Source: CAJQND01 sp051010055
GTDB taxonomy: Bacteria; Pseudomonadota; Alphaproteobacteria; Rhizobiales; CAJQND01
DNA: 27,836 nucleotides
Reading direction: 5' to 3'
Assembly: GCA_051010055.1 (NCBI GenBank)
Contig: JBPCVY010000291.1
Span: forward strand, 1 to 27,836
Both the position numbers and the translations under genes were made by a program. Below, one piece after another: positions 14,273 to 21,690 of this stretch (positions are counted from its first letter, which is position 1; the number at the start of each line of letters is the position of its first letter). The notes below the pieces were generated by a model, which worked only from the letters and a program-made list of their open reading frames with translations, was not told the DNA's origin and made no database searches.

Positions 14273-15757
14273 ATGGTCGCAGTTGCGTCTCAAGAACCAC
14301 AAGATAATAACAGGCCGCACGCGCTCGCCCGGCTCGGGGCATTTTTGAAGTCGCGGGCCCCGCAGTTTTCAAGCCGCAGACACGGGCTCACTTTCGAGCA
14401 AGACCTTCTGACATTGTTCGTCTTGCAGCAGCGTACGCTTTCGCTGGCTATGCCCGCACTTGCCGTGCTTATGGCGGTGGCCGGGCTTACCTGGGCGCCG
14501 TTTACCGCGGTTGGCGCATGGCTCAGCTTCATATTTGTATGCCAGGGCATTCAGCTTGTTCTGTGCCACGATTTCACGCTTCAGGACCCAAGAAAAGTCG
14601 ACTTGGTAAAATGGGGCTCCAAGCTTGCATCGTCTGAGTTCCTTTACGCGATTGCATGGTCATCCCTGCTGATAACGTTCTGGGATCCGGCAAGTGATGT
14701 CCAGCGTTCTTTCCTGGTCGCATTGCTGATGGTCGTGGTATCCATGCGGCTTGTGCTGGCTGCTCATTTTCTGCCCATCGTATTTGCGGGAACGGTGCCG
14801 ATAACCCTCGCCATTGCGCTCAGTTGCGCCCTTGAGGCGACACCGCTTTACCTGGCGATGGCCGGCGTTGCCATCATCGGCGAGCTCTATTTCATTCAGG
14901 TTGCCAAGAAGATACAAAAAACCGCCCGCGATATGCTTGTCTTCAAGGCACAAAAAGATGCCCTGATCGCCGAGCTGGAAGAATCGAAGGCCTTTTCTGA
15001 TGAAGCGCGCAGGCGTGCAGAGGAATCGAACGTCGCCAAATCCCGTTTTCTGGCCACAGTCTCCCACGAACTGCGCACACCATTGAACGCGATTATCGGC
15101 TTTTCAGATATGATGAAGAATGAGTTGATGGGCCCTCATACCACCCAAGTTTACCGGGATTATTCCAATGACGTCCATTCGGCGGGCGAATATCTGCTTG
15201 GCCTCATCAACGATATTCTCGATCTTTCCAAGCTTGAAGCAAACAAATTTGAGCTGGACGAAACCCCCTTGTCCGTTCAGGCGGTAGCCAGCGACTGCGT
15301 GCGTTTAGTCCAGTTAAAAGCGGATGCTGGCGAAATAACACTGCACGAAAATTATGACACCAAACTGCCCCTGGTGCTGGCCGATGGGCGCGCGGTGAAA
15401 CAAATTTGGCTGAACCTTCTTTCAAACGCCATCAAGTTTACTCCAGAAGGCGGCACCGTCTCTTTGAACGTGCGCCGCACAAAAGCGGGCACCGTGCAAA
15501 TGTCTGTCACCGATACCGGGCCGGGTATTCCCAAGGAAGAATTGCCGGAGGTTTTGCGCGCGTTCGGTCAAAGTTCCCTGACATTCGATCAGGCAAAGGA
15601 TGGCGCGGGGCTTGGTCTTCCGATTGTTCAGGCGCTTGTCGATCTCCATGGCGGCCGCATGGTCATCCGCTCAGATCTGGGCAAGGGAACGACGGTGGTA
15701 ATCGAGTTTCCTGCCGAACGTACAATATACGCAGAAATGAAAAAAGCCGCCTCGTGA
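14273..15757 (+). CDS. Membrane sensor histidine kinase (DivJ/PleC/PdhS-like)
   Basis: Inner-membrane two-component kinase of 494 residues from this ATG (an in-frame TTG two codons upstream is possible). A cytoplasmic N-terminus of about 55 residues is followed by about six hydrophobic segments up to residue 210, a coiled-coil linker (about 212-258), a HisKA domain with the H-box FLATVSHELRTPLN (phospho-His at about 265) and an HATPase domain with the N-box (NLLSNAIKF, about 381-389), DTGPG and GAGLGLPI. The sequence after the H-box (LINDILDLSKLEA) is typical of the DivJ/PleC/PdhS group that act on DivK-type regulators. No response regulator is adjacent, as usual for that group. Its 3' end overlaps the cobT terminator. 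Confidence 0.9.
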   Translation: MVAVASQEPQDNNRPHALARLGAFLKSRAPQFSSRRHGLTFEQDLLTLFVLQQRTLSLAMPALAVLMAVAGLTWAPFTAVGAWLSFIFVCQGIQLVLCHDFTLQDPRKVDLVKWGSKLASSEFLYAIAWSSLLITFWDPASDVQRSFLVALLMVVVSMRLVLAAHFLPIVFAGTVPITLAIALSCALEATPLYLAMAGVAIIGELYFIQVAKKIQKTARDMLVFKAQKDALIAELEESKAFSDEARRRAEESNVAKSRFLATVSHELRTPLNAIIGFSDMMKNELMGPHTTQVYRDYSNDVHSAGEYLLGLINDILDLSKLEANKFELDETPLSVQAVASDCVRLVQLKADAGEITLHENYDTKLPLVLADGRAVKQIWLNLLSNAIKFTPEGGTVSLNVRRTKAGTVQMSVTDTGPGIPKEELPEVLRAFGQSSLTFDQAKDGAGLGLPIVQALVDLHGGRMVIRSDLGKGTTVVIEFPAERTIYAEMKKAAS

Positions 15758-15771
15758 TATCGCGGGCGGCT
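15740..15771 (-). terminator. cobT terminator overlapping the kinase 3' end
   Basis: On the minus strand AGCCGCC (15771-15765) pairs with GGCGGCT (15751-15745) and is followed by TTTTT. It lies 12 nt after the cobT stop and is a good Rho-independent terminator. It is encoded within the last codons and stop of the convergent kinase gene. Confidence 0.75.
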
Positions 15772-15782
15772 AGTTCGCAATC

Positions 15783-16814
15783 TCAGTCGTCTTTGTCGGA
15801 AACGCCGGCCTCGGCAAATGTTGCCATGCCGTTATGGGTTTCAACAGCAGCACGGATGACACCAACGGCCAACGCCGCGCCGGAGCCTTCACCCAGCCGC
15901 ATGCCGAGATCAAGCAACGGCTTCTTGCCCAGTTTCTCAACCACCCTGCGATGGGCAGGTTCCGCCGACATATGGCCGAAAATGCAATGGTCGAGACCGC
16001 TTTCATCTAACGCATGGATTATGGCGGCAGCTGCAGTGGCAACAAAGCCATCTACAACAACCGGCACCTTTTGCAACCTGCCCGCCAGAATTGCGCCTGC
16101 CATTGCGGCAATCTCGCGCCCGCCAACCCGGCGAAGCACTTCAAGCGGGTCGTCCAGATGATCAGCGTGCAGCGCTGCTGCCCGGCCAATAACCTCTGCC
16201 TTGCGCGCGATACCTACTGCATCAACCCCGGTTCCCGGTCCTACCCAATCTTCAGGCGCACCACCGTGAAGCGCATACATGATTGCCGATGCGATTGTGG
16301 TGTTGCCGATGCCCATTTCACCGATGCACAAAAGGTCTGCGCCACCGGCAATCGCTTCCATACCATAGGCCATGGTCGCAGCGCATTCTTCCTCACTTAA
16401 GGCCGGTTCCTCGGTAATGTCTTTCGATGGAATTTCAAGCGCCAAATCAAACACTTTCAGGCCGATATCAAAAGTACGGCAGATTTGATTGACCGCTGCA
16501 CCGCCAGCAGAAAAGTTGGCAACCATTTGTGCAGTGACTTCTTGTGGAAACGCGGAAACCCCCTGCGCTACCACACCATGGTTGGTCGCGAAAACCGCAC
16601 AAACTGGCCGCTTGACTTGCGGTTGCTCAGCGCCTTGCCATGCTGCGAGCCATTCTGCGACTTCTTCTAGCCTGCCAAGGGATCCGGGTGGTTTGGTGAG
16701 CTGTCCTTGCCGCTCGCGCGCATTCGCCCAGGCAGCTTCATCCGGCCCCGGCATCTGGCTAACCAAATTTCGAATATCATCAAATGGCCGGCTGTTTTCT
16801 GCTTGTACGCTCAT
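15783..16814 (-). CDS. cobT: Nicotinate-nucleotide--dimethylbenzimidazole phosphoribosyltransferase
   Basis: Makes alpha-ribazole 5'-phosphate from nicotinate mononucleotide and 5,6-dimethylbenzimidazole, activating the lower ligand of cobalamin in the cytosol. The 343-residue product has normal CobT length, with the KPPGSLGRLE segment (about 41-50), FATNHGVVAQGVSAFP, GEMGIGNTT and the C-terminal LGEGSGAALA motif that carries the catalytic glutamate. The start at 16814 is chosen, not a longer in-frame ATG at 17042, because GGGGA precedes it and the extra 76 residues match nothing. It diverges from the cobalamin synthase gene across 80 bp. In many Rhizobiales this gene is called cobU, since cobT there names a cobaltochelatase subunit. 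Confidence 0.95.
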   Translation of the reverse strand: MSVQAENSRPFDDIRNLVSQMPGPDEAAWANARERQGQLTKPPGSLGRLEEVAEWLAAWQGAEQPQVKRPVCAVFATNHGVVAQGVSAFPQEVTAQMVANFSAGGAAVNQICRTFDIGLKVFDLALEIPSKDITEEPALSEEECAATMAYGMEAIAGGADLLCIGEMGIGNTTIASAIMYALHGGAPEDWVGPGTGVDAVGIARKAEVIGRAAALHADHLDDPLEVLRRVGGREIAAMAGAILAGRLQKVPVVVDGFVATAAAAIIHALDESGLDHCIFGHMSAEPAHRRVVEKLGKKPLLDLGMRLGEGSGAALAVGVIRAAVETHNGMATFAEAGVSDKDD

Positions 16815-16894
16815 TTTTTCCCCTGACACAAAAATCAAAAAATCGCATAAGATTTTGCCACCTATAACCTCTTTAGTGTTGAGAAGGAATACGC

Positions 16895-17716
16895 GTGAAC
16901 GACAACAAAAGAAGATCTCCCGCCACGCCCAGCAACCTTGTATCGGTAGCTGCTGGTTGGTGGGATGATATGCGCAGCTGCCTTGCCTTTCTCTCGCGCC
17001 TGCCGGTGAATGCTCCGGATACATCTTCCTTCCCCGAGGCAATGCGGGCCTTTCCCTTTGCCGGCGCGGTTATAGGCCTGTTTGGCGGCGTTGTATGCGC
17101 TGGCGCAATATCTTTGGGGGTGCCCGCACTGGTGGCCGCATGTCTGGCGGTGTCAACCCTTGTACTGATGACCGGCGCCTTGCATGAAGATGCCTTGTCA
17201 GATGTTGCTGACGGTTTCGGCGGCGGCGGCACCAAAGAACGCAAGCTTGAAATCATGCACGACAGCAGGTGCGGCGCGTTTGGGGTTGCGGCGCTGATTT
17301 TGTTGCTGGTGACAAAGATTGCCAGTGTGTCGGCGCTTGCAGGCGGTTTGCCTGCGCCATGGCTTATTGTGCCGGTTTATGCCGGTGCTGCAGCCTGGTC
17401 GAGAACGCTGGCAATATCGGTGATGGCGTCCACCCCCCCTGCCCGTTCGGACGGCCTTGCCACATCGGTTGGGGCGCCTGGCGTTGAAACGCACCGGCAA
17501 GTTCTCATCTGCGGTGCGCTCTTAACGCTGCTACTTGTTTGGCTGGCCATGGGGCCACTTGCCTGTTTTGCCGCATTCGCAGTGTCCGTTGCCGTTTTCT
17601 GGCTCGTCAGGCAACTTGCGCTCGCACAAATTGGGGGGCACACGGGAGATGTGGCCGGCACGGTTCAGGCTTTGAGCGAACTTGCTTTTCTTGCCACGTT
17701 AACCGTGTTTGTATGA
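16895..17716 (+). CDS. cobS: Adenosylcobinamide-GDP ribazoletransferase (cobalamin synthase)
   Basis: Membrane enzyme that joins adenosylcobinamide-GDP to alpha-ribazole (phosphate), the last assembly step of cobalamin. The 273-residue protein has the family features FLSRLPVN (28-35), the acidic signature GALHEDALSDVADGFGGG (92-109) and KLEIMHDSRCGAFG (114-127), followed by several membrane segments up to the C-terminus. The GTG start has GAGAAGGA 6 nt upstream. It is divergent from cobT, its direct partner in the pathway, so the 80-bp gap probably holds both promoters; I saw no cobalamin riboswitch there. In aerobic-pathway naming this is cobV. A DUF1289 gene follows after 49 bp. Confidence 0.95.
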   Translation: MNDNKRRSPATPSNLVSVAAGWWDDMRSCLAFLSRLPVNAPDTSSFPEAMRAFPFAGAVIGLFGGVVCAGAISLGVPALVAACLAVSTLVLMTGALHEDALSDVADGFGGGGTKERKLEIMHDSRCGAFGVAALILLLVTKIASVSALAGGLPAPWLIVPVYAGAAAWSRTLAISVMASTPPARSDGLATSVGAPGVETHRQVLICGALLTLLLVWLAMGPLACFAAFAVSVAVFWLVRQLALAQIGGHTGDVAGTVQALSELAFLATLTVFV

Positions 17717-17765
17717 CACTGACTTCGTTTACCAAATTACCATTTTTCGCCAGGACAATCGGGCC

Positions 17766-18008
17766 ATGACAGACGAGTTCGCGAACACCGTCGCATCACC
17801 TTGTATAAAGGTTTGTGTGGTCGACCCGGACAGCGATCTGTGTATCGGTTGCGGCCGGACGAGGACAGAAATTGCTGGATGGCTATCCTTTTCAGCGCGC
17901 CAGCGCAAGGACGTCACATCTGCTCTGCCTCAAAGGCTCGCAAACCTTACCCGGAACAAGCGCCGCAAGGGCGGAGCCCGAAACAGGCGGAAAAGTGTGG
18001 CTGGATGA
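17766..18008 (+). CDS. DUF1289 domain protein
   Basis: Small cysteine-containing protein of 80 residues with the DUF1289 pattern: SPCIKVC near 11-17, then CIGCGRT (26-32) followed by an EIAGWLSFSARQRK helix. The cysteines (13, 17, 26, 29) suggest a bound metal or cluster. The C-terminal tail is rich in Arg and Lys, which hints at nucleic acid contact. ATG 17766 is chosen over an upstream ATG at 17709 because the shorter form begins like family members and has AGGA upstream. Its stop overlaps the ATG of the protease gene as ATGA, so the two are translationally coupled. Function of the family is not established. Confidence 0.88.
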   Translation: MTDEFANTVASPCIKVCVVDPDSDLCIGCGRTRTEIAGWLSFSARQRKDVTSALPQRLANLTRNKRRKGGARNRRKSVAG

Positions 18009-18718
18009 GAAGTCTGATAAGCATTGTTTTGATTGCCATCGCGGTTGGATTGTTTTTCTTTGCTCCTGAGCCGGGCAGCTTGCTTGGCCTGCCGCAAGGG
18101 CAATCGGCAAATTTTGTGTTTTCGGCACTTTTGCTGACGCTGGTCGGCGCAGCCTTCGTGATCAACAACCGGCGGCTGGAAAGTCCACTGAAACTGATGA
18201 CGTCCTGGATTGCGACCGGCGCAGCCCTCATGATCGGTTTCAGCAACCTCACCCCGCTCCTTAAACTTGAGGTCCCCAAAGGGACTATTACCACCGTCTC
18301 CAAATCTGCCACCGTACCCTCGCCCGAACTGCGGACGAGTGCTTCCGGTGGCACTTTCGAAATTCCCGCCGCCCAGAATGGTAACTTTTACACTTCTGCA
18401 GAAATTAATGGCGAGGATATCGATGTGGTCATCGATACCGGTGCAACCTATGTCACTTTGAGCTATGAAGATGCAGAAGGGGCGGGTCTGGACCCGGACA
18501 ATCTTTCCTATACTGTCCCTATGCGCACAGCCAACGGCGTCACCATGGGCGCCTTAACGGAATTGGATGATGTTTCCGTTGGTGGCATCTCAGTTGGCGG
18601 CGTTGAGGCTATCGTGGCAGAAGCCGGAACACTGGACATTACGCTTCTCGGAATGAGTTATCTTTCCCGCATCTCTTCGTTCAAGGTGGAGGGGCGCCAG
18701 CTGGTGCTTGCCGAATAG
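18005..18718 (+). CDS. Membrane-anchored retropepsin-like aspartic protease (TIGR02281 type)
   Basis: Clan AA aspartic protease of the bacterial single-domain type. The 237-residue product has three membrane segments (about 4-22, 36-54 and 66-80), a linker of about 35 residues and a retropepsin-like domain (about 117-237) with the catalytic motif VVIDTGATYV (Asp144, DTGAT 144-148) and the closing hydrophobic LLGMSYL segment. Such proteins work as dimers, one Asp per chain. The ATG at 18005 overlaps the DUF1289 stop (ATGA) and begins with a signal-like hydrophobic stretch; a longer in-frame start at 17801 would only read the DUF1289 gene in another frame. Predicted to act in the periplasm; substrate unknown. 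Confidence 0.88.
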   Translation: MRSLISIVLIAIAVGLFFFAPEPGSLLGLPQGQSANFVFSALLLTLVGAAFVINNRRLESPLKLMTSWIATGAALMIGFSNLTPLLKLEVPKGTITTVSKSATVPSPELRTSASGGTFEIPAAQNGNFYTSAEINGEDIDVVIDTGATYVTLSYEDAEGAGLDPDNLSYTVPMRTANGVTMGALTELDDVSVGGISVGGVEAIVAEAGTLDITLLGMSYLSRISSFKVEGRQLVLAE

Positions 18719-18775
18719 TCCGCTGCCTTGTCATTAAAGACAATCCAGACAAACAATTCGCCTGACAAAAATACC

Positions 18776-18804
18776 TTGCCGGGTTATAGGAATGAGCATT
18801 ATTT
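18776..18804 (+). promoter_or_regulatory. Candidate sigma-70 promoter for the phosphohexomutase gene
   Basis: TTGCCG (18776-18781) and TTATTT (18799-18804) are spaced by 17 bp, about 25 bp before the Shine-Dalgarno AGGGAA (18815-18820) of the following gene. Both boxes are imperfect; the position fits a short leader. Confidence 0.4.
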
Positions 18805-18828
18805 TTTCTTTTTCAGGGAACTTTTGCC

Positions 18829-20328
18829 ATGCTGCCACCGCCCCGGGTAGATCTTGTTCCAAACACCCCGGAATACGAATGCCTTCCTTTAGTCAAGCCA
18901 ACAGGTTTTCGCGAATATGATGCGCGCTGGCTCTTTGGCGAGCAGATAAATCTCTACGGCGTTCAAGCGCTCGGGCTGGGCCTGGGCACACTCATCCAGG
19001 AAAAGGGTATCGATCCGCACATTGTTGTCGGTCACGATTTCAGATCCTATTCCGCATCCATTAAAATGGCGCTGACCACCGGGCTCATGGCCTCAGGCAT
19101 AACCGTTCATGATATTGGCCTAGCTCTTTCGCCAATGGCCTATTTCGCCCAGTTTGAGCTTGATGTGCCGGCGGTGGCCATGGTGACGGCCAGCCATAAT
19201 GCGAACGGCTGGACTGGAGTAAAAATGGGGTGTGAACGCCCCCTCACATTTGGCCCTGATGAAATGTCCGCGCTGAAGGAAATCGTCCTCGAAGGCAAAT
19301 GGGCAACCAAACCGGGCGGCAGCCTCGTCCATGTGGAGGGGATGGCCCAGACGTACATGGACGATCTTGTCAAAGGCAAAGAAATCAAGCGCAACCTGAA
19401 AGTTATCGCCGCCTGCGGCAATGGCACAGCTGGCGCCTTTGCTCCGCAGGTGATGGAACGCATTGGCTGCGAGGTTATCGCGCTGAATGCTGAGCTTGAT
19501 CACACTTTTCCGAATTACAACCCAAACCCTGAAGACATGGACATGCTTCATGCAATGCGCGATGCGGTTCTTGAACATGGCGCAGATGTTGCCGTTGGGT
19601 TTGATGGTGATGGCGACCGCTGCGGTGTGGTTGACAATGAAGGCAATGAAATTTTCGCCGACAAGGTTGGCGTTATGCTGGCACGCGATATCTCAACGCT
19701 TCATCCAGGTTGCCAGTTTGTCGTTGATGTCAAGTCAACAGGGCTTTTCCACACCGATCCCGTACTGCAAGCAAACGGCGCAAAAACCGATTATTGGAAG
19801 ACCGGTCATAGCTACATAAAACGCCGCAGCCATGAGATCGGAGCAATCACCGGGTTCGAAAAATCCGGGCACTTCTTTTTTTCTGGACCGTTCGGGCGCG
19901 GTTATGACGACGGACTAGTCTCTGCAATTGCCATTGCTGGCATGCTCGACCGGGCGCCAGGAAAATCAATGGCCGATCTCTACCGGGACCTGCCGAAAAC
20001 CTGGGGCACACCCACCATGTCGCCCCACTGTCCGGATGAGAAAAAGTATGGCGTCATTGAGAAGGTAACAAAGCGCTACCAATCCTTGGCCGCAAAGGGC
20101 GAGCGGCTGGCCGGCCAGCCCATTCGCGAGCTCGTTACAGTGAACGGTGTGCGCATTGTGCTGCAAGATGGCACCTGGGGGCTTGTCCGCGCATCATCCA
20201 ATGCGCCCGAGCTTGTGGTGGTTTGTGAAAGCCCGACTTCTGAAGACAACATGAAAGCAATGTTCAAGGCGATCGATTTGCACCTTTCTGACTTTGAAGA
20301 AGTTGGCGAGTACAACCAGAAAATTTAG
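18829..20328 (+). CDS. Phosphomannomutase/phosphoglucomutase
   Basis: Cytosolic alpha-D-phosphohexomutase that interconverts hexose 6- and 1-phosphates, supplying mannose-1-P or glucose-1-P for surface polysaccharides and glycolipids. The 499-residue protein carries all four active-site signatures: TASHN (120-124, phosphoserine Ser122), metal loop DGDGDRC (259-265), sugar loop GFEKSGH (342-348) and phosphate loop RASSNAPE (454-461). Length is normal for the PMM/PGM (AlgC-like) group, slightly longer at the N-terminus. The ATG has AGGGAA 8 nt upstream. It is followed after 104 bp by the PAP2 gene on the same strand. Which sugar is preferred cannot be read from the sequence. Confidence 0.93.
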   Translation: MLPPPRVDLVPNTPEYECLPLVKPTGFREYDARWLFGEQINLYGVQALGLGLGTLIQEKGIDPHIVVGHDFRSYSASIKMALTTGLMASGITVHDIGLALSPMAYFAQFELDVPAVAMVTASHNANGWTGVKMGCERPLTFGPDEMSALKEIVLEGKWATKPGGSLVHVEGMAQTYMDDLVKGKEIKRNLKVIAACGNGTAGAFAPQVMERIGCEVIALNAELDHTFPNYNPNPEDMDMLHAMRDAVLEHGADVAVGFDGDGDRCGVVDNEGNEIFADKVGVMLARDISTLHPGCQFVVDVKSTGLFHTDPVLQANGAKTDYWKTGHSYIKRRSHEIGAITGFEKSGHFFFSGPFGRGYDDGLVSAIAIAGMLDRAPGKSMADLYRDLPKTWGTPTMSPHCPDEKKYGVIEKVTKRYQSLAAKGERLAGQPIRELVTVNGVRIVLQDGTWGLVRASSNAPELVVVCESPTSEDNMKAMFKAIDLHLSDFEEVGEYNQKI

Positions 20329-20432
20329 CTATAAACCGCTAGTTTTAAAGAAGAAATACAGGCTTTTCGGTTCAGATTTACTTAACAAAATTCCAGCATA
20401 GTTGGCGATCAAATTAACAGGGCTGGGATCCG

Positions 20433-21560
20433 ATGAGTCTTTCTCAAGCACAAGCGCGTGCGCCACGTGCGGACGCGAGGCGGGAATTTTTTGGTTTGCT
20501 GGCTGAGAGCTTGATTTCCAAGCTCCCGCTTTTTGCCTATCTGGCCGCATATTTTGCGATAGCATACACCGCGCTTTGGCTTGTCGATGGTGACCACCCC
20601 TACAGTTTCCTGCGCTTGGCGCTCGGCTTTATTCTGATCACGATGCCGATTGTTTTCGTTGCGGCTTTGACCCTGCGGTTCCTCAATCTTTGCATCTTCG
20701 TGCGTCCGAAAAGTCCGGCAAAAGCCCTCTACCATGACATGAAGGAATTGATCACCCACCCCACGATCATGACCAACGGGATACCGCTGATTGCGCTTTT
20801 GTTCTTTTTCTTCAAAGTATTTTCGATGATCAAAGTGAACATTCCGGTGTTCGTTCCGTTCCAATGGGACGAGACCTTTGCTGAGTGGGACAAGGCGCTC
20901 CACTTTGGCATGCACCCTTATGAGATTTTGCAGCCCGTGCTGGGCCACCCGATCATCACCTTCATCATCAATGGGTTCTATAATCTCTGGTACATGGTGA
21001 TGTGGACATTCTGGATTTATTTCGCCTTCACGGTTCAGGCGATCAAAGTCCAGACCCGGTTTTTCCTGTCCTTTATGATGGTTTGGTCGTTCGGCGGCAG
21101 CCTGGCAGCGGTTCTGTTTTCTTCTGCCGGTCCTTGTTACTACGGCTTGGTGGTTGGCTCGCCTGACCCGTTCGAACCGCTCATGTCTTATCTTTACTCG
21201 GTCAACGACACGCTTCCATTGTGGGCCCTTAATACCCAGCAGCTTTTGTGGGAGGGTTATCTCAACAATGGCGGTCCGGGCAACGGAATTTCGGCCATGC
21301 CGAGCATGCACAATGCAGCATGTCTGTTGTTCGCGCTGGCGGCTTGGGAAGTGAACCGCACGGTCGGCATTCTGGGGTACATCTTCACCGCCATCATTTT
21401 CCTCGGTTCAATTCACCTTGGTTGGCACTACGCAATTGATGGTTATTTTGGTTTTGCAATCACCCTGTTCTTCTGGAAACTGTCTGGCCCGCTTTCCAGG
21501 TGGATTGACAGCTTCCCGGCGGTGCGGCAGTTCCATGCAAAAGTTGCTGCCCAGGCGTGA
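20433..21560 (+). CDS. PAP2/Aur1-like phosphatase or phosphotransferase, polytopic membrane protein
   Basis: Integral membrane protein of the PAP2 superfamily, subgroup resembling inositolphosphoryl-ceramide synthase (Aur1/PAP2_3). In 375 residues there are about six to eight hydrophobic segments (from about 32 on). The phosphatase motifs are PSMH (290-293, within GISAMPSMHNA) and HLGWHYAIDG (328-337), giving the two catalytic His residues and the Asp. An upstream SAGPCYYG segment (231-238) also recalls Aur1. The N-terminal half (1-200) is longer than in plain lipid-phosphate phosphatases. Likely active on a phospholipid or polyprenyl-phosphate head group, possibly as a transferase. The neighbouring phosphohexomutase fits a glycolipid role, but this is inference. 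Confidence 0.85.
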   Translation: MSLSQAQARAPRADARREFFGLLAESLISKLPLFAYLAAYFAIAYTALWLVDGDHPYSFLRLALGFILITMPIVFVAALTLRFLNLCIFVRPKSPAKALYHDMKELITHPTIMTNGIPLIALLFFFFKVFSMIKVNIPVFVPFQWDETFAEWDKALHFGMHPYEILQPVLGHPIITFIINGFYNLWYMVMWTFWIYFAFTVQAIKVQTRFFLSFMMVWSFGGSLAAVLFSSAGPCYYGLVVGSPDPFEPLMSYLYSVNDTLPLWALNTQQLLWEGYLNNGGPGNGISAMPSMHNAACLLFALAAWEVNRTVGILGYIFTAIIFLGSIHLGWHYAIDGYFGFAITLFFWKLSGPLSRWIDSFPAVRQFHAKVAAQA

Positions 21561-21690
21561 TCAGAAACGTTTTTACGCCGCACACATTGACAAGGCCTCA
21601 CCCAGTTTAAACTTGCTATTTTGTAATAGTTTTTCGAATCTTGCTTCTCGTTTATCAACGTGAAGACGAACTTTGCTTGGAAAATGCGCG

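Noticed and set aside
16815..16894. Cobalamin riboswitch between cobT and cobS
   Set aside because: Only 80 bp are available and no B12-box-like sequence is visible; too short for the full riboswitch fold.
20409..21311. 300-codon minus-strand open frame
   Set aside because: Antisense shadow of the PAP2 gene; the product is rich in Arg, His and Gln with no family resemblance, whereas the plus strand encodes clear PAP2 motifs.
21587..21622. Sigma-70 promoter before the cyclase gene
   Set aside because: A perfect TTGACA occurs at 21587-21592 but no -10 hexamer is at a suitable distance.
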